DNA of 41,807 nt from Stenoxybacter acetivorans DSM 19021 (GCF_000745895.1 NZ_JQKE01000022.1:1-41807), one strand, 5' to 3'; counted from the first letter of the stretch, positions 17,159 through 29,116 are shown. Numbers and translations are program-made. Notes: generated by a model not told the origin, from the sequence alone.

Positions 17159-18232
17159 ATGAAGCCAATTGCCGCCAAACCCGCACCCACTGTTTCTATT
17201 GACTCCATTCCGCTGCGTTTGCCTTTATGGCATCGTTTGGTAATGGCGGCAATTCGTACCGTATATTTCCGACACGTAACCTTAGCCAGTACCCTGCCCG
17301 CACCGGAAGCGGGTAAACCGCGTTTATGGCTCATCAGCCACCGCAATGGTGCTTTGGATGCTTGTATCGTATTGGCATTTTGCCCCAATGCACAATTTTT
17401 GGTGTCAATGCAGCTGCTGCGCAATCCCTTTTTACGCGCACTCTTCAGCGGTATTCCCGTAGTGCGGGAAAAAGACCGCCAACGCTATGGCATGAACCGC
17501 AGCGACATTGCCGATCCGATTGCGTTGTCGTGCCAACACATGCAGCGCGGCGGAGAATTGGCAATCTTCCCCGAAGGAAGCAGCGAATGGGGGCACAAAC
17601 CGCAGGCGTATCATTCAGGCAGTGCGCGGATTGTGCGCCGATTATTGGAAAGCGGCATCACGCCGCAAGTCATACCGCTGGGTTTGTTTTACCGTGCGCC
17701 CGACAAATTCCGTGCCGATGCGGAAATATTGGCAGGTGCGGCTGTGGATTTGCCGCCGCGTCTGCCCGATGAAACCGCACGCCAATGGGAAAACCGTTTA
17801 CAAGCCGCTATGGTTTCCGCGCTGGACGCCGTATCGGTTAATTGCGCCGATAAAGCCACTTTTGAACAAGTAGAACGTTTGGCAGGGGCAGACAACACTT
17901 CTTCCTATGCGCAAGCCTTTGTGTATTGGCAAAACCATGCTGCACATTCTCCTTTGCCTGCCGCGCCCCCTTTGCGGCACGCACATTCTCTTTGGTGGGC
18001 AATACCGTTTATGGCGGTGTTTTGCATTTTGTTTGCACCCGTATTATTGGCATCGTGGTTTGCAGGCAAACAAGCCGACGGCAAAAATACAGTGAGTTTC
18101 TTTCGTGTATTGGGCGGTCTGGCGGCTTTACTTCTGTATTTACCCTTTTTACTGGCTGCATTTTACTGCGCACCGCTGCCAATCGGCATTGCTGCCATAT
18201 TGGCATATTTGGGGTGGAAATTATGGCAATGA
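17159..18232 (+). CDS. PlsC-like glycerolipid acyltransferase with C-terminal membrane helices
   Basis: The 357-aa protein has an acyltransferase domain (about 30-240) with the catalytic motif SHRNGALDA. The His-Asp spacing is HX5D, as in the Gpt2/Sct1-like branch, rather than HX4D of classic PlsC. It is followed by PVVREKDR and the phosphate-binding FPEGSSEWG. Residues about 275-357 hold two or three membrane helices. It should move an acyl chain onto glycerol-3-phosphate, a lysolipid or a similar acceptor at the inner membrane; which one is unknown. The end overlaps the next gene by 10 bp, so it belongs with the PAP2 and dikinase genes. Codon use is ordinary for the window. Confidence 0.78.
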   Translation: MKPIAAKPAPTVSIDSIPLRLPLWHRLVMAAIRTVYFRHVTLASTLPAPEAGKPRLWLISHRNGALDACIVLAFCPNAQFLVSMQLLRNPFLRALFSGIPVVREKDRQRYGMNRSDIADPIALSCQHMQRGGELAIFPEGSSEWGHKPQAYHSGSARIVRRLLESGITPQVIPLGLFYRAPDKFRADAEILAGAAVDLPPRLPDETARQWENRLQAAMVSALDAVSVNCADKATFEQVERLAGADNTSSYAQAFVYWQNHAAHSPLPAAPPLRHAHSLWWAIPFMAVFCILFAPVLLASWFAGKQADGKNTVSFFRVLGGLAALLLYLPFLLAAFYCAPLPIGIAAILAYLGWKLWQ

Positions 18233-19113
18233 ATTTGGCATTTGCTCAACTTGAGCGGCGGGTATTTTGGCTGTCTGCTGTTTTGATTTGCGCGATTGCG
18301 GCAGCAGGCGCGTTTGCCGCGTGGCACGGTACTGATGTTTTGCTTCAAATCAACAGCGTTTTGGCACTGGTGTTTTGCCTGTGGCTGGTGTGGGCTGTGT
18401 TACAGCGCGAGCGTTACCTGTTTTGGCGCGGCTGCCTGATATTCTGGGGCTTCTGGCTGGTGTTTCCTTTATTTAAATCCATCAACCAATTTTGGATAAG
18501 CCGCAGATTTGATGCTGAATTGCTGATATTGGATCGTGCGTTATGGGGCGGTTTGAGTCTGCCTGAATACGCCATGCGGCTCGAACATTTTGTATTGTCT
18601 GAAATCGTGAGCTTGGGCTATGCACTGTTTTACAGCGTAGTGATATTACCTGTACTTTGGTTTACCTACAAACGCAAAAGCGGCACGGCGCGGCGTTTTT
18701 TTCTGGGTTTGGCCTTGATGTATCTGATTGGTTTTTCCGGCTATTTATTGATACCTGCCGGCGGACCGTTTGCCGCGTTTCCGGAAATTTTTCCCTATCC
18801 TCCAGCGGGCGGAGTAATTACGCATGCTTTGGTTGATGTGGTGGCACAAGGCATTACCGGCATGGACGTATTTCCCAGCTTACACGGCGGCGTGAGTTTA
18901 TATGTGCTGGGCTTTTTTGTTATCAGTGCGATTTTGCAGCGTAATTGGGCTTATTGGTGGGCATCATTGCTGCTGCTGATTGTGTGCATACCTTTACTGG
19001 CGGCAACCGTGTATTTGCGCTATCACTACGGCATTGATTTATTGGCAGGCACGGCTTTGGCGGCAGCAGTTTTGTGGTTTATTTATCGGCCGCATTACCG
19101 CTTAAAGCAGTAA
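18223..19113 (+). CDS. PAP2/Aur1-type membrane phosphatase or phosphotransferase
   Basis: The 296-aa protein has six or more membrane segments. Its PAP2 signatures FPSLHGGVSLY (H about 222) and YLRYHYGIDLLAG (H about 269, D about 273) match the PAP2_3/inositolphosphotransferase branch rather than the undecaprenyl-diphosphatase branch. Such enzymes move or remove phosphate-linked head groups on lipids at the outer face of the inner membrane. Two ATGs (18223, 18229) are possible; I prefer 18223, behind GGTGGAAATT. It overlaps the acyltransferase end, and the dikinase gene follows after 77 bp. The substrate is not predictable. Confidence 0.78.
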   Translation: MAMNLAFAQLERRVFWLSAVLICAIAAAGAFAAWHGTDVLLQINSVLALVFCLWLVWAVLQRERYLFWRGCLIFWGFWLVFPLFKSINQFWISRRFDAELLILDRALWGGLSLPEYAMRLEHFVLSEIVSLGYALFYSVVILPVLWFTYKRKSGTARRFFLGLALMYLIGFSGYLLIPAGGPFAAFPEIFPYPPAGGVITHALVDVVAQGITGMDVFPSLHGGVSLYVLGFFVISAILQRNWAYWWASLLLLIVCIPLLAATVYLRYHYGIDLLAGTALAAAVLWFIYRPHYRLKQ

Positions 19114-19190
19114 AAAAACATGGGAAAGCGCATTTAAACGCTGCGCAGCAAACCTTCACGGTTAAACAAGTCCTTCACAAGGAGAAATTG

Positions 19191-21734
19191 ATGACTATCG
19201 AACACACCGACAATTGGGTATTGCCGTTTCACGCCGCTGAAGCCGCTGAGTTGCGCTTAAGCGGCGGCAAAGGGGCAAATTTAGCACGTTCAGCACAATT
19301 ATTGCCTGTTCCCGAGGGCGTAATTGTTTCCAGCCGTGCTTACCATGCTTTTATCACACCCATTCAAGAAGAAATACGCCGTATTCTGACCCAGTTTTCA
19401 GGCAGCCACGCCGCGCAAAGCGAGCAACTGGCTGCCTTAATTTTGCGCACACCTTTGCCAAATGGTCTGGAACAAGCCATTGAAAAAGCGTTAATTGCCG
19501 CTGATTTGCAAACGGCACGTTTGGCGGTGCGTTCATCGGGCACACTGGAAGATCTGCCGGGTGCGGCATTTGCCGGACAGCACGATACCTTTCTCGGCAT
19601 CACGGGTATTGATGCGGTATTAGATGCTGTGCGCCGCTGTTACGCATCTTTATGGAATGAACGGGTATTGCCTTACCGAGAACGTTTACAGGTATCGCAT
19701 TTTGATGCGTCGATGGCAGTGGTGTTACAGCGCATGGTTGCGGTTCGTGAAAACGAAGCGGCGGGTGTGGCGTTTTCCATTGACCCCGTGCGCGGGCAAT
19801 TGAGTGAGGTATTGATTGATGCCGCTTTCGGCTTGGGTGAAAGCGTGGTCGGCGGGGAAGCGGCGGTTGATGAATTTCGTGTACACCGAGATGATTTAAA
19901 CATCTCCGAACGCGTCATTGCCCACAAAAGCGAAGCCATTGTTTCTTTATCAGCAGACGGCAGCCAAGGGACACGCACCATACCATTGCCGCCTGATTTG
20001 CAAGACACCCCCGCGCTGACCGACACACAAATCCGGCAAGTGGCACACTTGGCATTGGCAGCCGAGCAATACTGCGGCTTCCCGCAAGATATTGAATGGG
20101 CATTCAGCAACAATACCTTGTATTTGCTGCAAACCCGCCCGATTACGCGTATTCCGCCGCATTTTACCCGTGATGAATCTGCCGAACGCTTTCCCAATGC
20201 AGTTACACCCATGACGTGGGAATTGGTGGAAGAAGGTTTTCATGCTTCTTTAAATCACTCATTCGCACTGATGGGCTTACCGCCGTTCGGCGATAAATGG
20301 TTTGCCATGAAAGACTATTATATTTACGGCAACCAAAATGCAGTGCAGCTCTACGGCGGACGTTTGCCGGCAGGGCTGGGCGACAGCATCGCATCGCTGG
20401 CAGACAATCTGCCGAAGCTGGCGGCACAATACGCATGGGTGCAAAACCTGCCCATCTTGTGGATGCGCGATTTAGACACTTATTTAATCGGCATCGGCAC
20501 TTTAATGCACGAACCCCTTGATGACAAAACCTTGCCGCAGCTGTGGGATTATGTCTTGCGGGTACGTGATTTGGGGCGCGATTATTTTCTGCCCAATATC
20601 GCCATTTCGCTCACACAGCGCAGCCTGTATGTTTTACTCAATCGCTTGCTGCGTTTGGTATTGCGCGACGATGCCGCCGCACAACAATTATTTGATACAT
20701 TATTGGCACAAGTGGATACCAAAACCGCGCAAGTAAACGATGAATTGCGGGAATTGGCGCGAATGATGCGTGCCGATAGCACTTTATTTACCCAAGTACA
20801 AAATTTGGACGGCCGTGGTATTTTGGCAATTTTGCCGAAATTTCCCACTTTTGAACGTGAATTCACCGTGTTTTTACAACGGCATGGGCATCGTGAATTG
20901 GATTTCGATGCCTATTGTCCAACGTGGATTGATGCGCCCCACACCGTATTAGACCAAATCAAAGCCTTGCTGCAGCACATCGGCAGCACAGAAAACGAAG
21001 CACGCGATCCCAATGCGCCGCGCAAAATCGCAGCGGCAGAAGCCGAATTGCAGCTGCTGGCACAAATTCCCGAAAATCTGCGTTACGCCGTGCGTGAGAT
21101 TATTCGTATGGCACGGGTCTATACCGAATTAGATGATTTGGAACACTACCAAACCACACGCCTCACCTTACCATTCCGCCGCGCTTTGTCGGCACTTGGC
21201 AATAAGCTCTTGGCGAAAGGTATTTTAGACGCACCCGATGATGTCTATTTTTGCCCGGCTTCAGTCATGGTAGCCGCTTTGCAGCAGAACGATCTCAGCC
21301 AAATTCGCGCCACTGTTTATCAACACAAAGCCGCCTACGAGCAAGCCAAAAACAACGCGCCAACATGGATTTACGGCGAAGCAGATACGCTGTCGGAATC
21401 AGCAGAAATTTTAACCGGTTTAGGCGGCAGTGCCGGCGTAACAGAAGGTGAAACTTTCGTGATACACAGCCCTGACGATTTTGCACATTTTCCCAGAAAT
21501 GCCGTATTGGTCGCACGCACCACCAATCCCGCTTGGACACCGCTGTTCTACCAAGCCATTGCGGTTATCACCGAAAGCGGCGGCCCCTTGTCGCACGGCG
21601 CAGTAACCGCCCGCGAGTTGGGCTTACCCGCTGTTATGGGTGTCCGCCACGCCTGCACACTGCTGCCCAACGGCACCAAAGTGCGTGTAAACGGCAGCGC
21701 GGGAACGGTGGCAATCGTTGAAGCAGTGAAGTAA
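19191..21734 (+). CDS. rifampin-phosphotransferase-like (PEP-synthase-like) dikinase
   Basis: The 847-aa protein has an N-terminal PPDK/PEP-synthase ATP-grasp domain (about 15-320) with SGGKGANL at 24-31 and AVRSSGTLEDLPGAAFAGQ. A large central domain of unknown ligand (about 330-740) follows, then a C-terminal swivelling phosphohistidine domain with H802 in SGGPLSHGAVTARELGLPA. It ends there: the PEP/pyruvate TIM barrel of true PpsA is absent. This ATP-grasp/middle/His order is that of rifampin phosphotransferases, which transfer the beta-phosphate of ATP through His to a small hydroxyl substrate. I chose ATG 19191 for its AAGGAG ribosome binding site; the frame is open upstream into the PAP2 gene. 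Context suggests a lipid head-group substrate; antibiotic resistance is possible but unsupported. Confidence 0.8.
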   Translation: MTIEHTDNWVLPFHAAEAAELRLSGGKGANLARSAQLLPVPEGVIVSSRAYHAFITPIQEEIRRILTQFSGSHAAQSEQLAALILRTPLPNGLEQAIEKALIAADLQTARLAVRSSGTLEDLPGAAFAGQHDTFLGITGIDAVLDAVRRCYASLWNERVLPYRERLQVSHFDASMAVVLQRMVAVRENEAAGVAFSIDPVRGQLSEVLIDAAFGLGESVVGGEAAVDEFRVHRDDLNISERVIAHKSEAIVSLSADGSQGTRTIPLPPDLQDTPALTDTQIRQVAHLALAAEQYCGFPQDIEWAFSNNTLYLLQTRPITRIPPHFTRDESAERFPNAVTPMTWELVEEGFHASLNHSFALMGLPPFGDKWFAMKDYYIYGNQNAVQLYGGRLPAGLGDSIASLADNLPKLAAQYAWVQNLPILWMRDLDTYLIGIGTLMHEPLDDKTLPQLWDYVLRVRDLGRDYFLPNIAISLTQRSLYVLLNRLLRLVLRDDAAAQQLFDTLLAQVDTKTAQVNDELRELARMMRADSTLFTQVQNLDGRGILAILPKFPTFEREFTVFLQRHGHRELDFDAYCPTWIDAPHTVLDQIKALLQHIGSTENEARDPNAPRKIAAAEAELQLLAQIPENLRYAVREIIRMARVYTELDDLEHYQTTRLTLPFRRALSALGNKLLAKGILDAPDDVYFCPASVMVAALQQNDLSQIRATVYQHKAAYEQAKNNAPTWIYGEADTLSESAEILTGLGGSAGVTEGETFVIHSPDDFAHFPRNAVLVARTTNPAWTPLFYQAIAVITESGGPLSHGAVTARELGLPAVMGVRHACTLLPNGTKVRVNGSAGTVAIVEAVK

Positions 21735-21968
21735 TCTTTTTTGCAGTTTGCTTGATACGCCTGTTTCATCAATTTTCGGATTGGAAAAAACGGCTTGAAC
21801 CCCAATAAACACATGGTTTTCAAGCTGTTTTTCGGTTAAATTACTGCGGTTATTTTTACACCGAAATAAATGTCAAACAGGATCAAAACTGAACCGCCGT
21901 TGTGGTGCAGAATTGAACTGCTTCAAGAACGGTTTTTAATGACTCTATTTTTATTTTGATGGAAAGTG

Positions 21969-24848
21969 TCAATAATCCTGCTGATCCTTCATTAATTTTC
22001 CCAGTTCAAACTGCAATTCATCTACTGTTTTCACTTCACACCACCGAATATTTTTCCCGATTTCAGCAAATAATTTCTGCTGTGCCGCCACCGCAATTTT
22101 ATCGGAATCACGTTTATTGTCAGATTTAACTTCCACCACCAAATGCAAGCTGATTTCATCGCCTTTGCCCACTGCATAGACAAAATCGGGGCTGGTACTG
22201 CCGCCCACATACAGCGGTACTTGAATGCTTTTTTTCGGCAGTTTGCCATACACCCGCACTTGTGTATCGGGTTTGTATTTCAAAATAGCGTATTCAGGCT
22301 CACTGTCGTATGCCGCTTTATCATATAAATATTTTTCAGCATCAATATCAACATCATGAGCTAATTTTGTGCCCACCAAACCTTGCGCCAACTCGGTTTC
22401 AAATTCACCGTTGGCTTTGAAAATACTGGTTTGGGCAGTAAAATTCAGTGGCTGATAATCAAAGTGCTGAGCAAAAGTTTCGCGGAACTCGTTTTGAAAC
22501 GCCTGCAACAGCCGTGCCAAACTTTGCGGGTTAAAGCATTCCGATTTTATGTTTTTACCGTGCATTGCCTCGGCAATCGCCTGATGCCACAGCACAATCG
22601 GCACATGGCTGGCTTGGTTTAAGCCTTGCAAAAATTCGCCGTACGGCAGAGGGCGGGTGGACATGGTAATGGCTTGGGTGCTGATTTTTAAGCCCACCGC
22701 ATGATTATCTTGGTCTTGTACGGTGCGGCTTTCGTGCAATTCGGCGGCGGGCATTTGCCAAATCGCCTCATTTTTCAGAGCTGTGCGCAATATCGCCAGC
22801 CACACACTTTCAGGCAGCCTGTTAAACCGCAATAAATAACGGCGGCTCACCTGTTGCCACAAATCACGGATTTTGGCGAAATTGGCTTGATTGAGTTTTA
22901 ACATCGGTTTTTGAGGCAAACCATCACCGATGATTTTGCCGATCCCCAGTTTGTCGGCTTCAGGCAATTCAGTAAGCAAGGCTTCGCGGTTTAAGACTTT
23001 ATCGTGTTCGTCAATGATTTCTTCCAGCAATAATTTCGCTTTTGCCTTAGCGGCAGTAGCGGCAAAACCTGCTGACACCAATTTTGCCAACAAAACATCA
23101 TCTATTTGCCAATCATCACCGCACCGCAACAAGGCTTCGCTATTGATTTCCCCCACCAATCGCTTAGCAAAATCGCTTTCTGAAAAATCCACCAAGTAAT
23201 GCAGATAAAATTCTTCATCGGCAACCCGATTGCCGTATTCATCAAAAGGCAAACGCAAGCCGCGCCCCACTTCTTGCAGTTTGCGAATATCCGAACCGCT
23301 GGAACGCAGTTTACCGATCACAAACACATTCGGATTGTCCCAACCCTCGCACAGCGTCCATTTGGAAAAGAAAAAGCGGCAAATATTCCATTTTCCTTGT
23401 GCTGTTTTAAAGGTGAGCGATTGTTCCTTATCGCGCAACACCTTATCCACTTCATCTTGAATGGCATCATCACCTTTTTTCTGATTGTCTTCAGCAAAAT
23501 AGCCAGCCATACAGCCATCTAAATTCGCCAAAGAAGCCTGCAAAAATGCGTAATATTCACCGTTTGTGGTGGCAATTTCCGTTTCCAGCTTGTTTTTTAA
23601 CAAACGGCTGAACAATTGCCGCAACCACGCATTTTCAGAATCGCGAAACGAAGCCACGCTGTCAATAAAAAACAGTGAATTGGTTTTGATGCGGGCGGCG
23701 GGGTGTCCGTTTTTAATGCGGTGAAACAAAGCGCGTTCTCGTTCAAAATGCTTGTCCAACGCCTGCTGTAACATCGCTTCTTGGTAACTCACGGCAAAAA
23801 TTTGCGGATACAGGCTGATGCCTTTGCTCAAAACAATACCATTGGATAAACACACCTGTTTATCCGTGATGTCCAACACCACATCGCCGAAATCCGCATC
23901 TAATTCGGATAAGCATTCCCCAATCGGTAATTCTTGTTTACGTGCGCCGTTACTGAAGCGCACCGCCTTAAACTGATTTCCCGTTTTAACAATCTCATCA
24001 ACCGTATATTTCGGCAAATCATTCAGGCTGCCTGAAAGCGCAGGCAAAGCCGGATAACTCACTGCCACACCTTTCACCAAACTTTGATTAAACGCCTGCA
24101 CCGCCCCCAATTCATACACCAAATCCCCGTAATCAATGCGGCTGATTTTTGCCTTACCTTTGCCCTCTATTATTTCAGGAAAAGTCGCCCCCAGCCGAAT
24201 AATCATCTGCGGCTGTAAGGTTTGAATATTTTGCCACGCCTTGCCGTCGCGTTTGAATTTGTGCGGCTCATCAATAATCACAATCGGGCGGATGTTTTTC
24301 AAAGCGGTTTGCGGGCAGGTAAGATTGCCCAATAAAGTACTGTCGTAATCATCGGCACGCATAGATGTTGAACCCAACATACCGTCATTCAGCAACAGGG
24401 CAAACACCGTATTCTGTTCAGCGGCATTGCCGTCGGCAAAACCGCGCAAAGCATTGGGAATCTGCTTTTTCTTGCCCTTTTTTACCTGAAAATCACCGGC
24501 ATTGATAACGCCCAATTGAATACTTTGATTATTAAACTCACGCCGAAAATGCTGCCGCCAATCATCAGACAAAATCGACTGCTTCGCGCCTTCTTTAATC
24601 GCAATACTCGGCACCAACAGCACAAACTTAAATAAGCCGAAACGTTGTTTTAATTCGTGCATCAGGCGGGTGTAAACATAGGTTTTACCCGTTCCCGTTT
24701 CCATTTTGACATCAATGGTCTGCGCCGAATCGCCTTGCCATATTGGATTGGCATAGGCTTTTGCATCGGCTTGAAAAGAAGCGGCGGCAATATGGTTGCA
24801 TACCGTGTTAATGGCATCGATTTGGTATTCTAAGCGGTCGATTTTCAT
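21969..24848 (-). CDS. res: type III restriction enzyme, Res subunit
   Basis: The 959-aa DEAD/SF2 helicase-nuclease has Walker A METGTGKT at about 49-56, the motif II DEPH at 193-196, and later helicase motifs including VGRGLRLP. A C-terminal PD-(D/E)XK nuclease has D888 in SPDFVYAVG and E906-V-K908. Res cuts DNA when complexed with Mod after ATP-driven communication between two head-to-head sites. The start is ATG 24848 (MKIDRLEYQIDAINTV), with an in-frame ATG 12 codons upstream. mod ends 41 bp upstream on the same strand. Uptake sequences near 22809 and 24023 lie inside the gene. It appears intact. Confidence 0.93.
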   Translation of the reverse strand: MKIDRLEYQIDAINTVCNHIAAASFQADAKAYANPIWQGDSAQTIDVKMETGTGKTYVYTRLMHELKQRFGLFKFVLLVPSIAIKEGAKQSILSDDWRQHFRREFNNQSIQLGVINAGDFQVKKGKKKQIPNALRGFADGNAAEQNTVFALLLNDGMLGSTSMRADDYDSTLLGNLTCPQTALKNIRPIVIIDEPHKFKRDGKAWQNIQTLQPQMIIRLGATFPEIIEGKGKAKISRIDYGDLVYELGAVQAFNQSLVKGVAVSYPALPALSGSLNDLPKYTVDEIVKTGNQFKAVRFSNGARKQELPIGECLSELDADFGDVVLDITDKQVCLSNGIVLSKGISLYPQIFAVSYQEAMLQQALDKHFERERALFHRIKNGHPAARIKTNSLFFIDSVASFRDSENAWLRQLFSRLLKNKLETEIATTNGEYYAFLQASLANLDGCMAGYFAEDNQKKGDDAIQDEVDKVLRDKEQSLTFKTAQGKWNICRFFFSKWTLCEGWDNPNVFVIGKLRSSGSDIRKLQEVGRGLRLPFDEYGNRVADEEFYLHYLVDFSESDFAKRLVGEINSEALLRCGDDWQIDDVLLAKLVSAGFAATAAKAKAKLLLEEIIDEHDKVLNREALLTELPEADKLGIGKIIGDGLPQKPMLKLNQANFAKIRDLWQQVSRRYLLRFNRLPESVWLAILRTALKNEAIWQMPAAELHESRTVQDQDNHAVGLKISTQAITMSTRPLPYGEFLQGLNQASHVPIVLWHQAIAEAMHGKNIKSECFNPQSLARLLQAFQNEFRETFAQHFDYQPLNFTAQTSIFKANGEFETELAQGLVGTKLAHDVDIDAEKYLYDKAAYDSEPEYAILKYKPDTQVRVYGKLPKKSIQVPLYVGGSTSPDFVYAVGKGDEISLHLVVEVKSDNKRDSDKIAVAAQQKLFAEIGKNIRWCEVKTVDELQFELGKLMKDQQDY

Positions 24849-24889
24849 GGGAATTATCTTTTTTAATGACAAAGGCAAACACAATATGT

Positions 24890-26937
<2,048 letters not shown>

Positions 26938-27094
26938 TACGACTTCCTAAACAATGGCACTGGTGTTCCTCAACAAATCATGCTTCTGATTCGTAATCAT
27001 TTTGGTTTTTAAACCAATGAAGACTCATTGCCGATTTAAAATACAGCCAAAATACGGTCAGAAAACTTCCCTGCATTATCAGGAGGAAGCCGTA

Positions 27095-28837
27095 TTATGT
27101 GCCCTGATTGGTTTGATTTAATTTTTTGATTAATTTGGTGATTTTATCCAAGTCATCGCTGCGGGTGATGCGTTGAATTTCCGTTTCCAGCATCATCACG
27201 TCACTTTGTATCACACGGTTTTTTACTGCCAATAAATTATTCGGATTCATGGAGAAGCGGCGCAGACCCATGCCCAGCAATAACCGTGTGTATTGTTTAT
27301 CACCCGCCATTTCACCGCAAACCGATACTTGCTTCTGCATGCGATTGGCAGTGCGTATCACGTGCTGCAATAATTTCAGCACCGCCGGATGTGTCGGCTG
27401 ATACAAATAGCCCACAGATTCATCGCCGCGATCCACTGCCAGCGTGTATTGAATTAAATCATTGGTGCCGATGGAAATGAAATCCACGCATTTGAGCAGC
27501 GCACCAATCGCCAAAGCCGCCGACGGAATTTCCACCATAATGCCCACGGCAATATCTTTATCGAATGCTTTATCTTGTTCGGCAAGCTGCTCTTTGGCGA
27601 TATTTAAATGCGTTAAGCACTGCTGCACTTCTTCCAGCGAGGAAATCATCGGCCACATTAAACGCACGGGACCATGAGCGGCAGCACGTAAAATGGCACG
27701 CATTTGGGTGCGAAACATCATCGGCTCTGCCAAACACAAACGTATGCCGGTTAAGCCCAATGCCGGATTTAAGCTGCGGTTATGCCCAAACCAGCGCGGG
27801 TTTTTATCCACGCCCAAATCCACTGTGCGTATGGTTAATGATTTGCCTTTGAGTTTTTTAACGGCTTCAAGATAAATACCAAATAATTCATCTTCGGTGG
27901 GCAATGTATCGCGGTTTAGGTAAGTGAATTCACTGCGAAATAAACCCACACCATCGGCATTGAATTTATGTAAATTTTTAATGTCTTCCGTTGTTTCGAT
28001 GTTGCCCAGCAATTCGATATTGATATTATCTTGTGTCGTTGCGGCGGTTTTTTTCAGCCGGCTTAATTGCCGCTGCTGATTTTTAAATTCACGCATTTCC
28101 CGACGGTATTCGGCCAGCACCACCGCATCGGGATCGATAATCAGCACGCCGCTTGAACCGTCCACAATCACCCATTCGTCTTCGCTGATCAGATCACGAA
28201 CATGGTTTAGCGCAATCACCGACGGCATTTCCAAACTGCGTCCCAAAATCGCGGTATGGCTGGTGGGACCGCCCGCATCGGTAACAAAAGCGGCAATGCG
28301 GCCGTCTTTAAAAAAAACCGTATCTGCCGGCGATAAATCATGTGCAATTAAAATGCTGTCGTCTTCAAAATCTTCCGTGCCGATGATGTCGGTATTTAAG
28401 CCCCGCAAATTTTTATAAATGCGTTCTGCCACTTGCAGCATGTCTTGTTTGCGCTCGCGCAGATAATCGTCGCCGATGGCATTGAATTGTTCTGTCAAAA
28501 AATCCACTTGCTGTTTTAATGCCCATTCGGCATTGATTTTTTGCTTAACGATGATGTCTGCAGGATCGCGGGATAACGTGGCATCACTCAGCAGCATTAA
28601 ATGCAAAGAAATGAATGCCCCCAGCTCTGTTGGTGCATTTTCCGGAATCGCCGTTCGCAATTGTTCCAACTGGCGGCGCGTGGCTTTAACCGCTTGCTCA
28701 TAGCGTTCTGCTTCCGCATCAATTTCGTTTTCAGGCAGCTCATGGTGCGGCACTTCGTCCATGCCGCGCACCACCAGATGCGCCCTGCCAATGGCAACGC
28801 CTGAACCAACTGCAATGCCGTGCAGCACAATGCTCAT
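27095..28837 (-). CDS. ptsI: PTS enzyme I (phosphoenolpyruvate-protein phosphotransferase)
   Basis: The 580-aa enzyme takes phosphate from PEP to its active-site H194 (GGPTSHTAILG) and passes it to HPr. The N-terminal HPr-binding/swivel part (1-250) and the C-terminal PEP-binding barrel (260-575) are both present, the latter including FRSEFTYL, ISIGTNDLIQYTLAVDR and the catalytic CGEMAGD loop. It is full length. The ATG at 28837 lies 2 bp after the ptsH stop. It is the last gene of an EIIA-ptsH-ptsI operon on the minus strand. Confidence 0.96.
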   Translation of the reverse strand: MSIVLHGIAVGSGVAIGRAHLVVRGMDEVPHHELPENEIDAEAERYEQAVKATRRQLEQLRTAIPENAPTELGAFISLHLMLLSDATLSRDPADIIVKQKINAEWALKQQVDFLTEQFNAIGDDYLRERKQDMLQVAERIYKNLRGLNTDIIGTEDFEDDSILIAHDLSPADTVFFKDGRIAAFVTDAGGPTSHTAILGRSLEMPSVIALNHVRDLISEDEWVIVDGSSGVLIIDPDAVVLAEYRREMREFKNQQRQLSRLKKTAATTQDNINIELLGNIETTEDIKNLHKFNADGVGLFRSEFTYLNRDTLPTEDELFGIYLEAVKKLKGKSLTIRTVDLGVDKNPRWFGHNRSLNPALGLTGIRLCLAEPMMFRTQMRAILRAAAHGPVRLMWPMISSLEEVQQCLTHLNIAKEQLAEQDKAFDKDIAVGIMVEIPSAALAIGALLKCVDFISIGTNDLIQYTLAVDRGDESVGYLYQPTHPAVLKLLQHVIRTANRMQKQVSVCGEMAGDKQYTRLLLGMGLRRFSMNPNNLLAVKNRVIQSDVMMLETEIQRITRSDDLDKITKLIKKLNQTNQGT

Positions 28838-28839
28838 GC

Positions 28840-29109
28840 TTACTCGTCCTCACCGAAACGGTCTTGAATTAAAGACACCAGCGTATTCATGGCTTCTTGT
28901 TCGTCAATGCCGTTGGTCTCCAACTCAATCACACAACCCTGCGCCGCCGCCAGCATCATCAAGCCCATAATGCTTTTGCCATTAATGCGGCGATCTTTGC
29001 GGCTCACCCACACTTCACACTGAAACCGCCCTGCCGTTTGCGTAAAACGGCTGGATGCGCGGGCATGCAAACCCAATTTATTGACAATTTCCACTTCTTG
29101 CTTGAGCAT
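28840..29109 (-). CDS. ptsH: PTS phosphocarrier protein HPr
   Basis: The 89-aa protein carries the phosphorylated His15 (KLGLHARASS) and the regulatory Ser46 (NGKSIMGLMMLAA), the target of HPr kinase where present. It accepts phosphate from enzyme I and gives it to EIIA. It is 7 bp from the EIIA gene and 2 bp from ptsI. No HPr kinase gene (hprK) is in the window. Confidence 0.96.
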   Translation of the reverse strand: MLKQEVEIVNKLGLHARASSRFTQTAGRFQCEVWVSRKDRRINGKSIMGLMMLAAAQGCVIELETNGIDEQEAMNTLVSLIQDRFGEDE

Positions 29110-29116
29110 AATGTGT

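Noticed and set aside
19191-21734. Annotation as PEP synthase (ppsA)
   Set aside because: The C-terminal PEP/pyruvate barrel is missing and the domain order is that of rifampin-phosphotransferase-like proteins.
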